NCBI GenBank assembly: GCA_026997215.1
Contig: JALWJP010000086.1
Location: 1 to 16,373 of the forward strand
Direction of reading: 5' to 3'
Source of the DNA: Nanobdellati archaeon
GTDB lineage: Archaea > EX4484-52 > JAADEF01
DNA length: 16,373 nucleotides
How positions within the stretch are numbered: position 1 is the stretch's first letter; each line of letters starts with the position of its first letter. The notes below the pieces were generated by a model. The model saw only the letters and a program-made list of their open reading frames with translations. It was not told the origin of the DNA and did not search any database. Of this stretch, positions 1 through 10,300 are shown one piece after another. The position numbers and the translations under genes are program-made.

Positions 1-457
1 CTCTTTCAACCAATTCTTTAGCAGTTATCGCTTGTTCCAAATAATCAGCATCTTTAGCAATAATGCCTGCTTTATCTTCGCTGCTGTAATTCACATTTTC
101 TCTTAGTTTTCTTATTTCCTTACCTATCTCGCCCAACCTCTCATCTAATTGCTCTTTAAGTAATCTATCCTTATCAAAACCTCTGAGATAGCGATTAGCC
201 ACTTTATTAATATCGGGTATGCGAGTCTCTTCAATATCATGAAAAACACACATTGTAACAACTTTATAAGGATTTTCATAGCCCTCCAGTATTGCTAAAA
301 TATAACCTATAATCGCTGCTCTATGACTATGCTCTCCAATACTCGGTAATTCGTATGAAGGTACTCCTGCTAACATATATCCCTCATGCTTCCTTCTTTT
401 TAACATCCCAACTTCATATAAAAAATTTACAATGTTTTTTTCAGATATTTTTTTCAT
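1..457 (-). CDS. HD-domain phosphohydrolase (HD_3 / YfbR-like nucleotidase), 3'-partial
   Basis: The first 152 codons of a gene running off the left edge; not broken, only cut by the window. The HD-superfamily metal-binding pattern is clear: GEHSHR (His43), FHD (His73-Asp74) and a later KDADYLEQA (Asp136/138), in the order of the HD_3/YfbR 5'-deoxynucleotidase-like family. The N-terminal stretch (NFLYEVGMLKRRKHEGYMLAGV) is also typical of archaeal members. Known relatives are soluble metal-dependent phosphohydrolases acting on nucleoside monophosphates; the substrate here cannot be read from sequence. The start is the ATG at 457, preceded by GAGGTGA, with an in-frame TGA two codons upstream at 463. 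The ATG at 461 is rejected because it stops after six codons. It lies 10 bases after the stalk gene on the same strand, probably the same transcript, although a cytosolic nucleotidase has no obvious role in surface assembly. Confidence 0.92.
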   Translation of the reverse strand, partial: MKKISEKNIVNFLYEVGMLKRRKHEGYMLAGVPSYELPSIGEHSHRAAIIGYILAILEGYENPYKVVTMCVFHDIEETRIPDINKVANRYLRGFDKDRLLKEQLDERLGEIGKEIRKLRENVNYSSEDKAGIIAKDADYLEQAITAKELVER

Positions 458-461
458 TCAT

Positions 462-470
462 ATCACCTCA
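462..470 (-). promoter_or_regulatory. Ribosome binding site of the HD gene, containing the upstream stop codon
   Basis: The minus strand reads TGAGGTGAT, a near-ideal Shine-Dalgarno core, spaced correctly for the ATG at 457. Its first three bases (470-468) are the TGA stop of the stalk gene, so a ribosome terminating there sits on the next gene's initiation site. This supports translational coupling and fixes the HD start. Confidence 0.8.
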
Positions 471-1346
471 TAATACTTTCCATAAAACATAAAGTAAAAT
501 TGCACCTCCCACAAAAATAATAAATGTTGTTGCATTTATCCCTCCTACAACCCTACCTGTCACAGGTAAAAAAGAACTTTTTTCCTCTGATGCATTTTGA
601 GGTTCGATAAAATACATACTATCATTAGCCATTTCTTCTTTTTTTATATCCTCTAATTCTTCTTGTTTCCTATTCTCTTCACTTTTATTATCAGAATTAT
701 TAATAAAAAGAGAATTATTTATTCTTTCAGCGTTATCTTCTATATCATTAGCCTCCATACTAGTGTTTTCTTCATAATAAAGCGATGGATTGTAAAAGGA
801 TGAAGAGGTCGAATGTGAGGAAGAACTTCCTGTGTCAAACAAATAAGCATTTGCATAGATATCAAAGGAATAAACCATACCATAAGAGAAAGAAGAAGTT
901 ACAAAACTATTCGATGATTCCTCATTTATAGGAAGTATCTCCAACACAACATTAAGTTTCTTAGAAGTCTCTAGAGGTTTATAATATTCTATGTGTACAT
1001 AAATTTCTCTAACTTTTATAATCTCGTTATTTTTTATCACTAACAACGATGTTGTTAAATCTTCGTTGTTAAATGGAGAAGACAACAAATGTCCTTTTTT
1101 GTCTGTTAAAGTCACTCTTATAAAGCCATTATTTTGTAAGTTTAAACCATTTATTTTAATGGTGTAAATATAAGAGGTGCTTGGAGAATCTTTAATAATT
1201 ATAGGATAAGATCTTTTTTCCCCGTAGTCTATTGAAATTTTAGAAGGTAATGCATTATATAAAGCAATTAAACCATAAGTATAGCTAAATAAACATAAAA
1301 ATATACTAACACTTATTGCTAATATTGCTAATCTAATTATATTCAT
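468..1346 (-). CDS. Small membrane-anchored surface stalk protein with C-terminal LPVTG and membrane helix
   Basis: A protein of 292 residues if started at the ATG at 1346. That start has the ribosome binding site TAGAGGGA five bases upstream. The in-frame ATGs at 1352 and 1370 lack a properly spaced site, and the latter would overlap the giant gene. Residues about 5-30 form a hydrophobic signal peptide or anchor. Residues about 40-170 look like one beta-sandwich domain. Residues about 170-258 are a low-complexity stalk, first Ser-rich (GSSSSHSTSSS), then Asn/Glu/Lys-rich and possibly partly helical, with several N-x-S/T sequons. The end carries LPVTG (260-264), R-V-V-G-G, a hydrophobic helix and a single Lys near the C-terminus. 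I do not recognise a named family. The gene follows the giant surface gene by 10 bases, and its layout suits a membrane stalk for a larger exposed partner. That pairing is inference. Confidence 0.88.
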   Translation of the reverse strand: MNIIRLAILAISVSIFLCLFSYTYGLIALYNALPSKISIDYGEKRSYPIIIKDSPSTSYIYTIKINGLNLQNNGFIRVTLTDKKGHLLSSPFNNEDLTTSLLVIKNNEIIKVREIYVHIEYYKPLETSKKLNVVLEILPINEESSNSFVTSSFSYGMVYSFDIYANAYLFDTGSSSSHSTSSSFYNPSLYYEENTSMEANDIEDNAERINNSLFINNSDNKSEENRKQEELEDIKKEEMANDSMYFIEPQNASEEKSSFLPVTGRVVGGINATTFIIFVGGAILLYVLWKVL

Positions 1347-1351
1347 GCACA

Positions 1352-1359
1352 TCCCTCTA
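1352..1359 (-). promoter_or_regulatory. Ribosome binding site of the stalk gene, containing the giant gene's stop codon
   Basis: The minus strand reads TAGAGGGA, with five bases (TGTGC) before the ATG at 1346. The TAG (1359-1357) ends the giant gene. This is the same stop-inside-Shine-Dalgarno arrangement as at the next junction and is the main reason for choosing 1346 as the start. Confidence 0.75.
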
Positions 1360-4300
1360 ATAAGTTGCATTTGCTAAAAACCAAATAGTTCCGTTATACT
1401 TTCCTGCTGCAACAGCAGGTACATCTACAAAAAAGGTAATATTAATTATATCGCCTACGTTTAAAGCAGTAAGTATTTGCTTATAATCATAAGTTAATTT
1501 ATTATCTGGATTATTCCAGCAACTTAAAGCATCATTAGGTGTGGGGTAATCACTTACTTCTCCAAAGCATCGTGTGATATTATAAACAGGTATATAATAA
1601 CCTGGATTCTCCGAAGACGTTAGATTTTCTCCTTTTATCCATAGACCGCCATTAGCATTTGCAGATCCTGAAAGTAAACGAACCACTGTAGTATTGGCTG
1701 CTTTGTTCATTCTAGTTGAAGGATCTAAATTAGTGGTCGGTGGTGTAAGATATGGCTGAGTAGGATCATTATCAGGCATATACCATTGAGTAATATTTGA
1801 AGGCTCCACGCTTAATAAAATAACATACCCTATAAACACTTCTGCAACAGGAGTTTCATTATTACCGGAATACGACGATGAAAAATCAACAGTTATGTTC
1901 CACACACTTCCATAGTCTCCTGTTGCATTAACAACAAAAGATACATTACAACTATCACCTATATTTAAAGTACCACATAATCGTGGATTTCCTTTTCCAT
2001 CATTAATATAGAAAGGTGTATCACCTATAGTAGTTGAAATAGAAATACCATTATATTTGGCGGTTGCATACACATCACCACAATTACCTCCGTAACATGT
2101 TGCAGTCGCATTTATCGTAAAGTTGGCATCTTTTCCTACATAAGTTCTAACTCCTGCTGGTGGGAAAGTGATGTTAACAATAAGATAACCCAAACTCTCG
2201 TTAATATATACTGTGTTCTTACTTGATGCTACTCCTGCATCATAAGCTAAAGTTGCATTATTAGTTATATTACACATCACATCATAATATGCTCCTTTTT
2301 TGTAAATACTACTATTCACATACCAATATGAATTAGCTATACCGCTAGCATCTGTGAATGAAGTATTAACTCTTTCCATATAACTATCATTATATACATA
2401 AAATTCAACATAATAACCTTCTATTCCTAATTTAGATCCCGCATCAGTAACATTACATTTCAATTCCTGGAAGGTATCGAGATAGGATGTTGAACCATTA
2501 AGAGGGGTAGTTAAGTTAACCTCTGCTAAGCCCCAATAAAGTAACCATATTTCGTCATGACCTCTTTGATAGTATGGTGCGGATGTGTTAACCTCTATCT
2601 TATGCCATCCTGTTGTAGAATCCAAAGGTATGGTGTAAGTTATATTTTCACAATTAGTAGTATCGTCATTCGTACAACTCGATATTATCACGCCGTTATC
2701 TATCCAAGTAGTTGTTTCGGGAGTTATCACGCTACCATTATCTTCACGTGTTGTTGAATTAAACCAATACGTTTGACCTTTATAAACCTTAGTACCATTA
2801 GAAGGATTGGTGATTGTAGTATTAAGACCGCCTATAATCACTATAATTATCTGAATAGAACTAGTGTCACTTTCTGCTTCATAATACTTAGATGTATCAT
2901 CCGAGATCATAGCTGTTAAAGTATGATAACCAACTGAGGTGGAAGAAGCATCCCATGAAAAGTTAGCATAGCAATTACCTGCTGCATCAGTATAAGCACT
3001 ACCAATATAATAGCCAGGAGTTTCATTATCATAATAATCGACTCTATAATTATCAATACATTCCAAAGTATTGTAATCAGTTACATTAGTGATGAGATAA
3101 ACTAGAGATCTATTAACTTCTTGTCCATCTTTAGGTGAAACCCATGAAACTTGGCTTAACCCCCAAACGGTAAAGTTAAGATATTCTAAGGTATTGTTAA
3201 CATTTCCAGAAGAATCGTTTGCATAAAGTTTAACTTTATGTACTCCTAAGTACCAGTTATAATTTAGATGTATAGTTCCATTAGTCCAATTATCGACATA
3301 AGGAGGTTCAATGTAATAAACATTATAATAAGATGATGAAACATCATTTATTTCATACCACGAAGTATTTATTTCTTCAGACCACCAACCATAAATCAAT
3401 ACTGCTTCATCTCTAAATACACGCTGATCAGAAGTAACATTTAATCCGTAAGCATCATTAATAATATATGGGGGTTCTGCATCACCGCTAGAAACGGTGT
3501 TAATAATTACAGTTCCTTGATTTTGAGAAGAAGCATTATACATTAAAGTTGTGTTATGAGTGATATTACAAACTAATTGTTCCTGCCCTTCACTCCAATC
3601 AGTGTAATTCCAAGTAGCATAACCTTGATTATCTGTATAATTAACACCTAATAATTGTGTGGAGTTGTAAAAGTATACTGCATATCCCTCTAACAGACGA
3701 GTAGTTTGATTAGCATCTACAACCTGACATTTAATAATTGTAGAGTTACCGGTGTAAAGACTAGAAGGCGTTGCAGTTGCAGAAGCTATCTTTGCCCATC
3801 CCCAAACTTCAAAATATAAGAAAGGTGTAATATTCCAATTGTTAGAAGTATCATTGCCGTACTCTCTCCAAGCAATAATGCCTGGGGAAATATAAGTAGG
3901 TACTTGATAAGTAATATTTGCCCATTTTTCTTGTGATTTTTCTAAGTCTACGAAGGTTTCATTGCTAAAACTACCAGAAGTGTTAATTTCTAAAGTAGCA
4001 TAAGCTAACTCATAATTATCTCTCCATAAAACAGAAAGGTTTATTAAATCACCTTTATGTACTAATTCTAAGGATTGACTTTGATAATAATAACTAGGAG
4101 GTTCAGGCTCATAAGTCGTTAAAACATATGATGCGTAGTTTTGTGAATCGGTTTTATAAAACCTTGAAAGATCATCGCTTATATTACATGTAATAGTTTC
4201 AGTACCTGGAGAGTAATCCGTATATATCCATAAAGCATCACCGCTTGAATTTGTTAAATTAATTCCTAAAAGTTGTGTGGAGTTATAGAATGCGACCTCA

Positions 4301-7300
4301 TAATTAGATAAAGATTCATCAGGATCTGCAGAAACATCATCTACATGGCATATAAACTTTACTGATTCGCCAACATAAAGATTAGTGGAGTTGACATAAG
4401 AGTCGGTTATTCGAGCCAATCCGTAAACAGACAAAATTAAATAAGGTAAGGTTGCGTTCATATTTCCTGCAACATCCTCCGCATATATCTTGACGCTGTG
4501 ATTGCCCAATAACCATAAAGGTGTAGTAGTTATAGTATAATTAGTCCAATTATATGGATTAGGAGATGGTAAGGAGATAGTATAATTTAAAAGAGTTGGA
4601 GTTGTAGAATTATACTCTATTAATGCGTTACTTATCTCTTCATTCCATCTTGCATAAGCTAAGACAGCATCACCTCTTATAATCTCAGTACTATTCAATC
4701 CATAGATGTTTTGATAAAGTTTAGGTGGTTCATTATCCTGCGATCTTATATCTAAAGTAAAAACATCTGAAGTACCTGTACTTTCACCAATAACTTTGAA
4801 TGTTAAACTTCTTATTTCCGTTGAAGCATTAGAAAGATTTATAATTAAGTAAAAAGTAACATGACCTCCTGGATCTTCTTTACCATCTAATTGTGTAGTG
4901 TTCCATTTTATATAATTACTAATTTGCTCGCCTCCTACTCTTTCGGAAGCATCAGTAGAGTTCTTATACCATACGTCATTATCAACATCAATACCCCATG
5001 CAGTATTAATATTATTTAGACTTGCATTTGTTTCATTAATCCACCAGATGCTACTTTCACTACTCACATTTACCAAAAATTCAAATCTATATGCTTCTCC
5101 TACATATAAAATAAATGTTTTATTCAACCCTTCATCTTCTAAATCTAAAGTTGAAGTGTGAGGATTCAAAGAATTTGTTATATTGTATATTTTTATATTA
5201 GTCACATTGATATCTAAAGCGCCAGTAGTAATATTAAATAAATCATAATTCCATGTAGGCCCATAAAATGAAGAAAGCGTATGACCGTACTTATCAGTGA
5301 CATTAACAAATGTTCTATAGGTTCCGTGAGGTTCCAACCCAGTATTCCATGGAGATATATTCCATAACGGAGATAAATCAAAAGATTCATAAGGGTTCAA
5401 ATATCTCGGCGCCGTGTCATTAATAATTATGGCTTTCTGAATCCATCCGTTGGTGGTATTTTGTTCAACACCCGCAATAAGATAATAAGACACAGGTAAG
5501 GTAAAGTTATTTAGTACTATACTTCCTTGCTCTTCTTCATTACCATAATAAATAGCAGTACTATTATAACCATACCCTCTTCTATTAGATCTCACTCCTA
5601 AAATATTCGTTTCTCTATTATTACTGCTTTGTTCATAATACGCAAAAACACTCTCGTTACATATTAATTTATAACCTGCACTTCCACTACCAAATAGCAT
5701 TTTTCCAGGATAATTAGGAGATAGAGATCCAACGGTATGCGTCTCAACAACATTCCCTACTAAATCTATAAGATCACATTTAGTGTAAGAGTAGGGAACT
5801 GCAACGGCAATATATTCGAAGTCATGAGGCAGTATATACTCTTTATCTAATTCCCTTAAAGGTAAAAAGGTTGTTGCCTCAATACCATCGCCATCAGCCA
5901 TTTGAGAAACGCCTATTCTACCTCCTACCGCAACAACATGAACTGCTGGTCCTGCTCCTTGCGAACCTAAACCTATCTCACTATAAGTTCCACCCCTATT
6001 AAGGGTTTGAGTAGTTGAGGAACCATCACTTTTATAAATGTTAACTGTAACACCATCATCTAAAGAACTTATCAAAAGATAATTACTGGCAACTCCGTAC
6101 CATTCATAATCTGCAGGATAGAAGATATAAGCATCATTACTTGCATGATGCATCACTAACACAGGAGCATCACATTCTATAATAACTGCGTTCCCATCAG
6201 TTATATCTGTACTTCTGACATTTGTAGTTCCTGCTGTTACGCTGAAAGAATCGACAGCGGTTGTACCATCATAAATAGTACATGAAGCATCTCTATAAGG
6301 AGCATAAACGTGAAAACTATTAGTACCTCTATAACTTAAGTAAGTGAATTTCTTACCTGCAAAACTTAGAGGAGGTAAAGCATCAGTGTTAGAAGCATCA
6401 AAACTTCCATAAATAGAACCATTAGACATTATTTGAGTATCAGCTGATAGATCGGTCGCGGGAAACGTATAAGATTGATATTTGTTTAATACTACGCTTG
6501 TTGTTCCATCACTAACATAGTTATTATCTATAAAACTCACAACTGTCAAAGAGGAACCTGCATTTGTTGTAGAGGTAACAACATGCAACGGTTCTTGTTG
6601 AGGATAAGTAAATGCAGAGGTAACATTCAAAGAGTAATTACTCACAAAGATATCATAGTACATGTAAAGAGTTGCATTAGAGTTGGAAGGGATGTAAGGT
6701 ATATACACGTAAGCGTAATCACATTTTTCAACATAACTTTTAACATATTGTTCCTTATTAATAGTCGAGTTATAATAAGAGAAGATAACACCTCGGCATT
6801 CTTTATCTAATTTTCCTTCATTAACGAGACCTGATAGTACATCACTTAGCTCAATAATAACAAAACTATCATTAATATCGTAATTTTCTTTATTCTCTAC
6901 ATAAATCTTTTTCCTCCATCGAGTAAAATCAAATAACCATCCTTTAGTTTTAGGTCTTAAGTAAACATCGGTGTTAGGGGGATAAGATTCATTATCGTTA
7001 ACTATCAAAGATCCTATAAATCCTTCAAGTTTGAAAGTTTTAGTTGAAGATTCGTTATAACTTCCTGTTATGTCGTAAACCCTTACCTTGTATAAATAAG
7101 AGCCCTTGTCCCATAAATTAGTGAAATTATAAGCGTATAAACCGCTAGGCAATAATTGCATCGTATAAATATAAGTACTACCGTTAGGATAAGTCATGTA
7201 AAGATCGACATAATCAATACCATCATCATCGCTAACATTTGCATAGATAGTGTTATTATTGCCGTAAGTAATCAAGCTGTACAACGCATAAAAATCATTA

Positions 7301-10300
7301 ATCCATGGTTTTAACCCCACATCTAAATAAGAAGAATTATAAGAAGACAACACATAAAGGTTTGAGTTACCATCATAACTAACATTGATTAAATGCAATC
7401 CTACGGATGATGTCTCAGGTATATTATAAGTAATAGAAGCTACACCTTCAGGATTTGTAGTTCCAGCACCTATATAAATGGATTCGTTCGTATCATAAAA
7501 ATCAAGTACCTCTCCAGCAATAGGAGTTCCATTATCATAAAGAAGTTTCGCATAAATTATAACAGGCTCTCCTACACTTACGTTATTATCACTGAAACTA
7601 ATATTAACTACTTGAGTGTTAGCATAAACTTCTATCTCCAGATTCTTGAAATCCTCTTGTCCTTGGTCAGAAGACGATCTTAAAGTCACAATTTGAGGTC
7701 CTAGGGATGCAGAGATATCTATGCTTACTGTAATATTATTCCACAATAATTTATTTGATTCTAAAGTTTCATTGAATTCAGTTAAATTGCCAGTAAAGTT
7801 AAACCATCCTGTAGGTAAAGTATAATTAAACCAAACATTTGTTGAGGTAACCAATGGATCGGTATTGTTTATAGAAGCATTAAACATATAATAATTAGTG
7901 CTTGCTCTTATTACACTAGTAGGATAGTTAACAACATCTATAGCTAAAATACCTTGATTCCTTATTTCCAATGTTTGAGGTGCCTGCTCCTCCCATACTT
8001 TGTATTCGTTTCCAGGATTGTAATATTTAACAGTAACATTGATAGGATAATCCCCTTGTATTGCCGAGGATAAATCTCTTATAGTGAAGTTAGCATGAGC
8101 ATAACTATGAGAAGTAACATTATTCAAGTAACAATATCCTCTTTGTAGTTCCTGACCGGGTAAAGTACAATTACATTCCAAAAAGGATAAACAATTAATG
8201 GTGACATTTACATCAGTAATATTTTTACTCCATTGATTAAACAAAGTGAAATTATAAAAAGCATTATCCTCCTTACCAATATAAATTCTTACGGGTTGTA
8301 AAGTAGAAGTGAAGTTTTCTCTTAAATCATGTACTTTAATCCATTCAGTTCCATTAAATTGAGCATCTCCGTTATCTAAAGTCATTGTTACATTCCAATA
8401 GAAAATATAAATACCGCCTAAATTAGTAGTTATATTGTATCCGTTACTGCTGTTATCATACATCAAAGTACAATTACCTCCGGAAGGTATATCTCCACAT
8501 GACTTTAATTCCTTATAAGGACCAAAACCAGCATAGGATAAATCACTTTTAGCCAAACTTAACTCTGCCTCGGCATTTATAGCAGTATTATTTAAAGAAG
8601 TAATTGTTATATTCACCCATTTAATATTATCTCCTACTTCGTATTCTCTTAACCCTTCGTTATATTGATTTTCATGAGTTAGATCTGTTAAAACCAAAAC
8701 AGCTTTTCTTATGATAAACTCATCTTTATCCTCTAATAAGTTTCCGTAAGAGTCTCTAATAACATTACCATCAACGTCTTGAAAAGCAACATAAACCCTA
8801 TATTTACCTGGTTGTCTATCTCCTGTGTACCACGGATCTGAATTCCATATAGCGGTAATATTTATGCTCTCTCCAGGGGCTAATTCCCTCAAATTATTAC
8901 TTGATCTATCATTTAATCTAACACCATCTGGGAATATTAAAGACCATGCACTTCCTGTCCATTGCTCAACAATCATATATAAATAACCATAAAGAGTTGT
9001 GTTTCCGTTATTCTTTAAATTCACATAAACGTCTTCTTCATCCTGTATTTCTGCTTTAACATCATAAAGACCTCTGTGTTGTTTAGGACCCCATGCATTA
9101 GTTTCATATAAAGTACCTACTTCATAATAAGCAAAGAAAGGAGAGGTACAATTTATTATCTCTCCTGCAGACAAAGATACAAATTTTATTTTGCCAGGAT
9201 AAGGTGTATTAGCATTAGTATAAGCAGTAGTTGAAGAAGTAACTAATCCAGTAGAGTTATAGACCCAACAAGTAGCTATTGCGTCTTTAGTTGCGATAGC
9301 AACATATTCTACATCTTGAGGTAAGGATATTGTTTTATAGAGTTCTTTAAAAGGTAAGAAAGTCACTCCTTCAGTACCATCACTATCTGCATAACCTAAT
9401 GCATGTATCGGTTTATCTGCTTTTATATAAAGTGCAGGAGAATCACCGTTACTCGAGTAAGTTAAACTGGTGGTCTCACCTTTATTCAATGTTAAGGTGG
9501 AAGGAGAAGATGCATCACTAGCATATATTTCTATGTTAGTATTATCTTCTAATGCTGCAATAACTAAATATTGACTGGCTACACCATACCATTCCTTTCC
9601 TGCAGGGTACACTGTAAAGAAATCATAACTCGTTCCTGCCTGTCTATGCAATAGTATGGGTTTAGAGGAATTTACCAAAATAGAACTTAAATCCGCAAAA
9701 TCATAAGAATAAGAAGCATATTGCCCTTTACTCAAAGTAATATTTGTTCTTAGAACATAACTTCCACCTGATCCCTCATACACTTCTGCATAATTATTAT
9801 CTCTTAAAGAATAAATACCCAACACTTCTGGTTGACGAGGCGCACCATGTATAAATAAAGTGCCTTGAGCAGATAAAGGTGTAAGCCCATCACCATTGCC
9901 ACTAGAGGTAGTTGCAAAAGATAATGGAGCATCACTATAAATTGCTTCACCTTCTGTAAGATCGGATAAGGAAATAGCCGTAGGGTTATAAATGTTAACA
10001 ACATAATCAGAAGAACCTGCTGTAACATTTGTAAGAGTAAATGATGAAACATACATATCAGCACTTGCTAATTCACTACTTAAAACATAATAAATGGGTT
10101 TTTTAAGAGGGTATGAGAAAGCAGAAACCTCGCTAGATTTATTTTTAGCATTTACATTACCATAATACAAATAAACATAAGTATAAGAATTAGAGGGAAC
10201 ATACATACCGCTTAACCATACATAAGTATTATTAGTATTACAGCCTTCTTCTATCCAATAAGGTAACTCATTATAAACGATATCTTTTTCTTTAGGCGAA

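Larger units (their letters stand above)
5222..7624 (-). repeat. Supermodule B: second copy of the Ig - Ig - DUF2341 - IgGFc-like - CARDB-like block
   Basis: Ig-like domain starting NTQVVNISFSDNNVSVGEP with DFYDTNESIYIGAGTTNPEG; Ig-like domain from PWINDFYALYSLI; linker IGSLIVNDNESYPPN; DUF2341 copy 5; IgGFc-like module; CARDB-like domain with WNISPWNTGLEPHGTYR. Matches supermodule A domain by domain but lacks the insert in the DUF2341. Confidence 0.75.

Noticed and set aside
455..461. ATG at 461 as the HD protein start
   Set aside because: That frame stops after six codons; the HD frame begins at the ATG at 457.
540..670. Canonical sortase substrate call for LPVTG
   Set aside because: The basic tail is weak, no sortase is in view and the organism is probably archaeal; reported only as a motif of interest.
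1347..1370. ATG codons at 1370 and 1352 as the stalk protein start
   Set aside because: Neither has a properly spaced ribosome binding site; 1370 overlaps the giant gene. The ATG at 1346 has TAGAGGGA at good spacing and begins directly with the signal segment.
2557..2757. A 66-codon plus-strand frame
   Set aside because: Lies wholly opposite the giant gene's Ig tandem; no ribosome binding site or recognisable domain, and the giant frame shows clear domain repeats here.
6583..6810. A 75-codon plus-strand frame
   Set aside because: Antisense to DUF2341 copy 5, whose conserved residues explain the sequence.
9804..10064. An 86-codon minus-strand frame
   Set aside because: Out-of-frame shadow inside IgGFc-like module A; Leu/Met-rich translation is an artefact of the overlapping frame.
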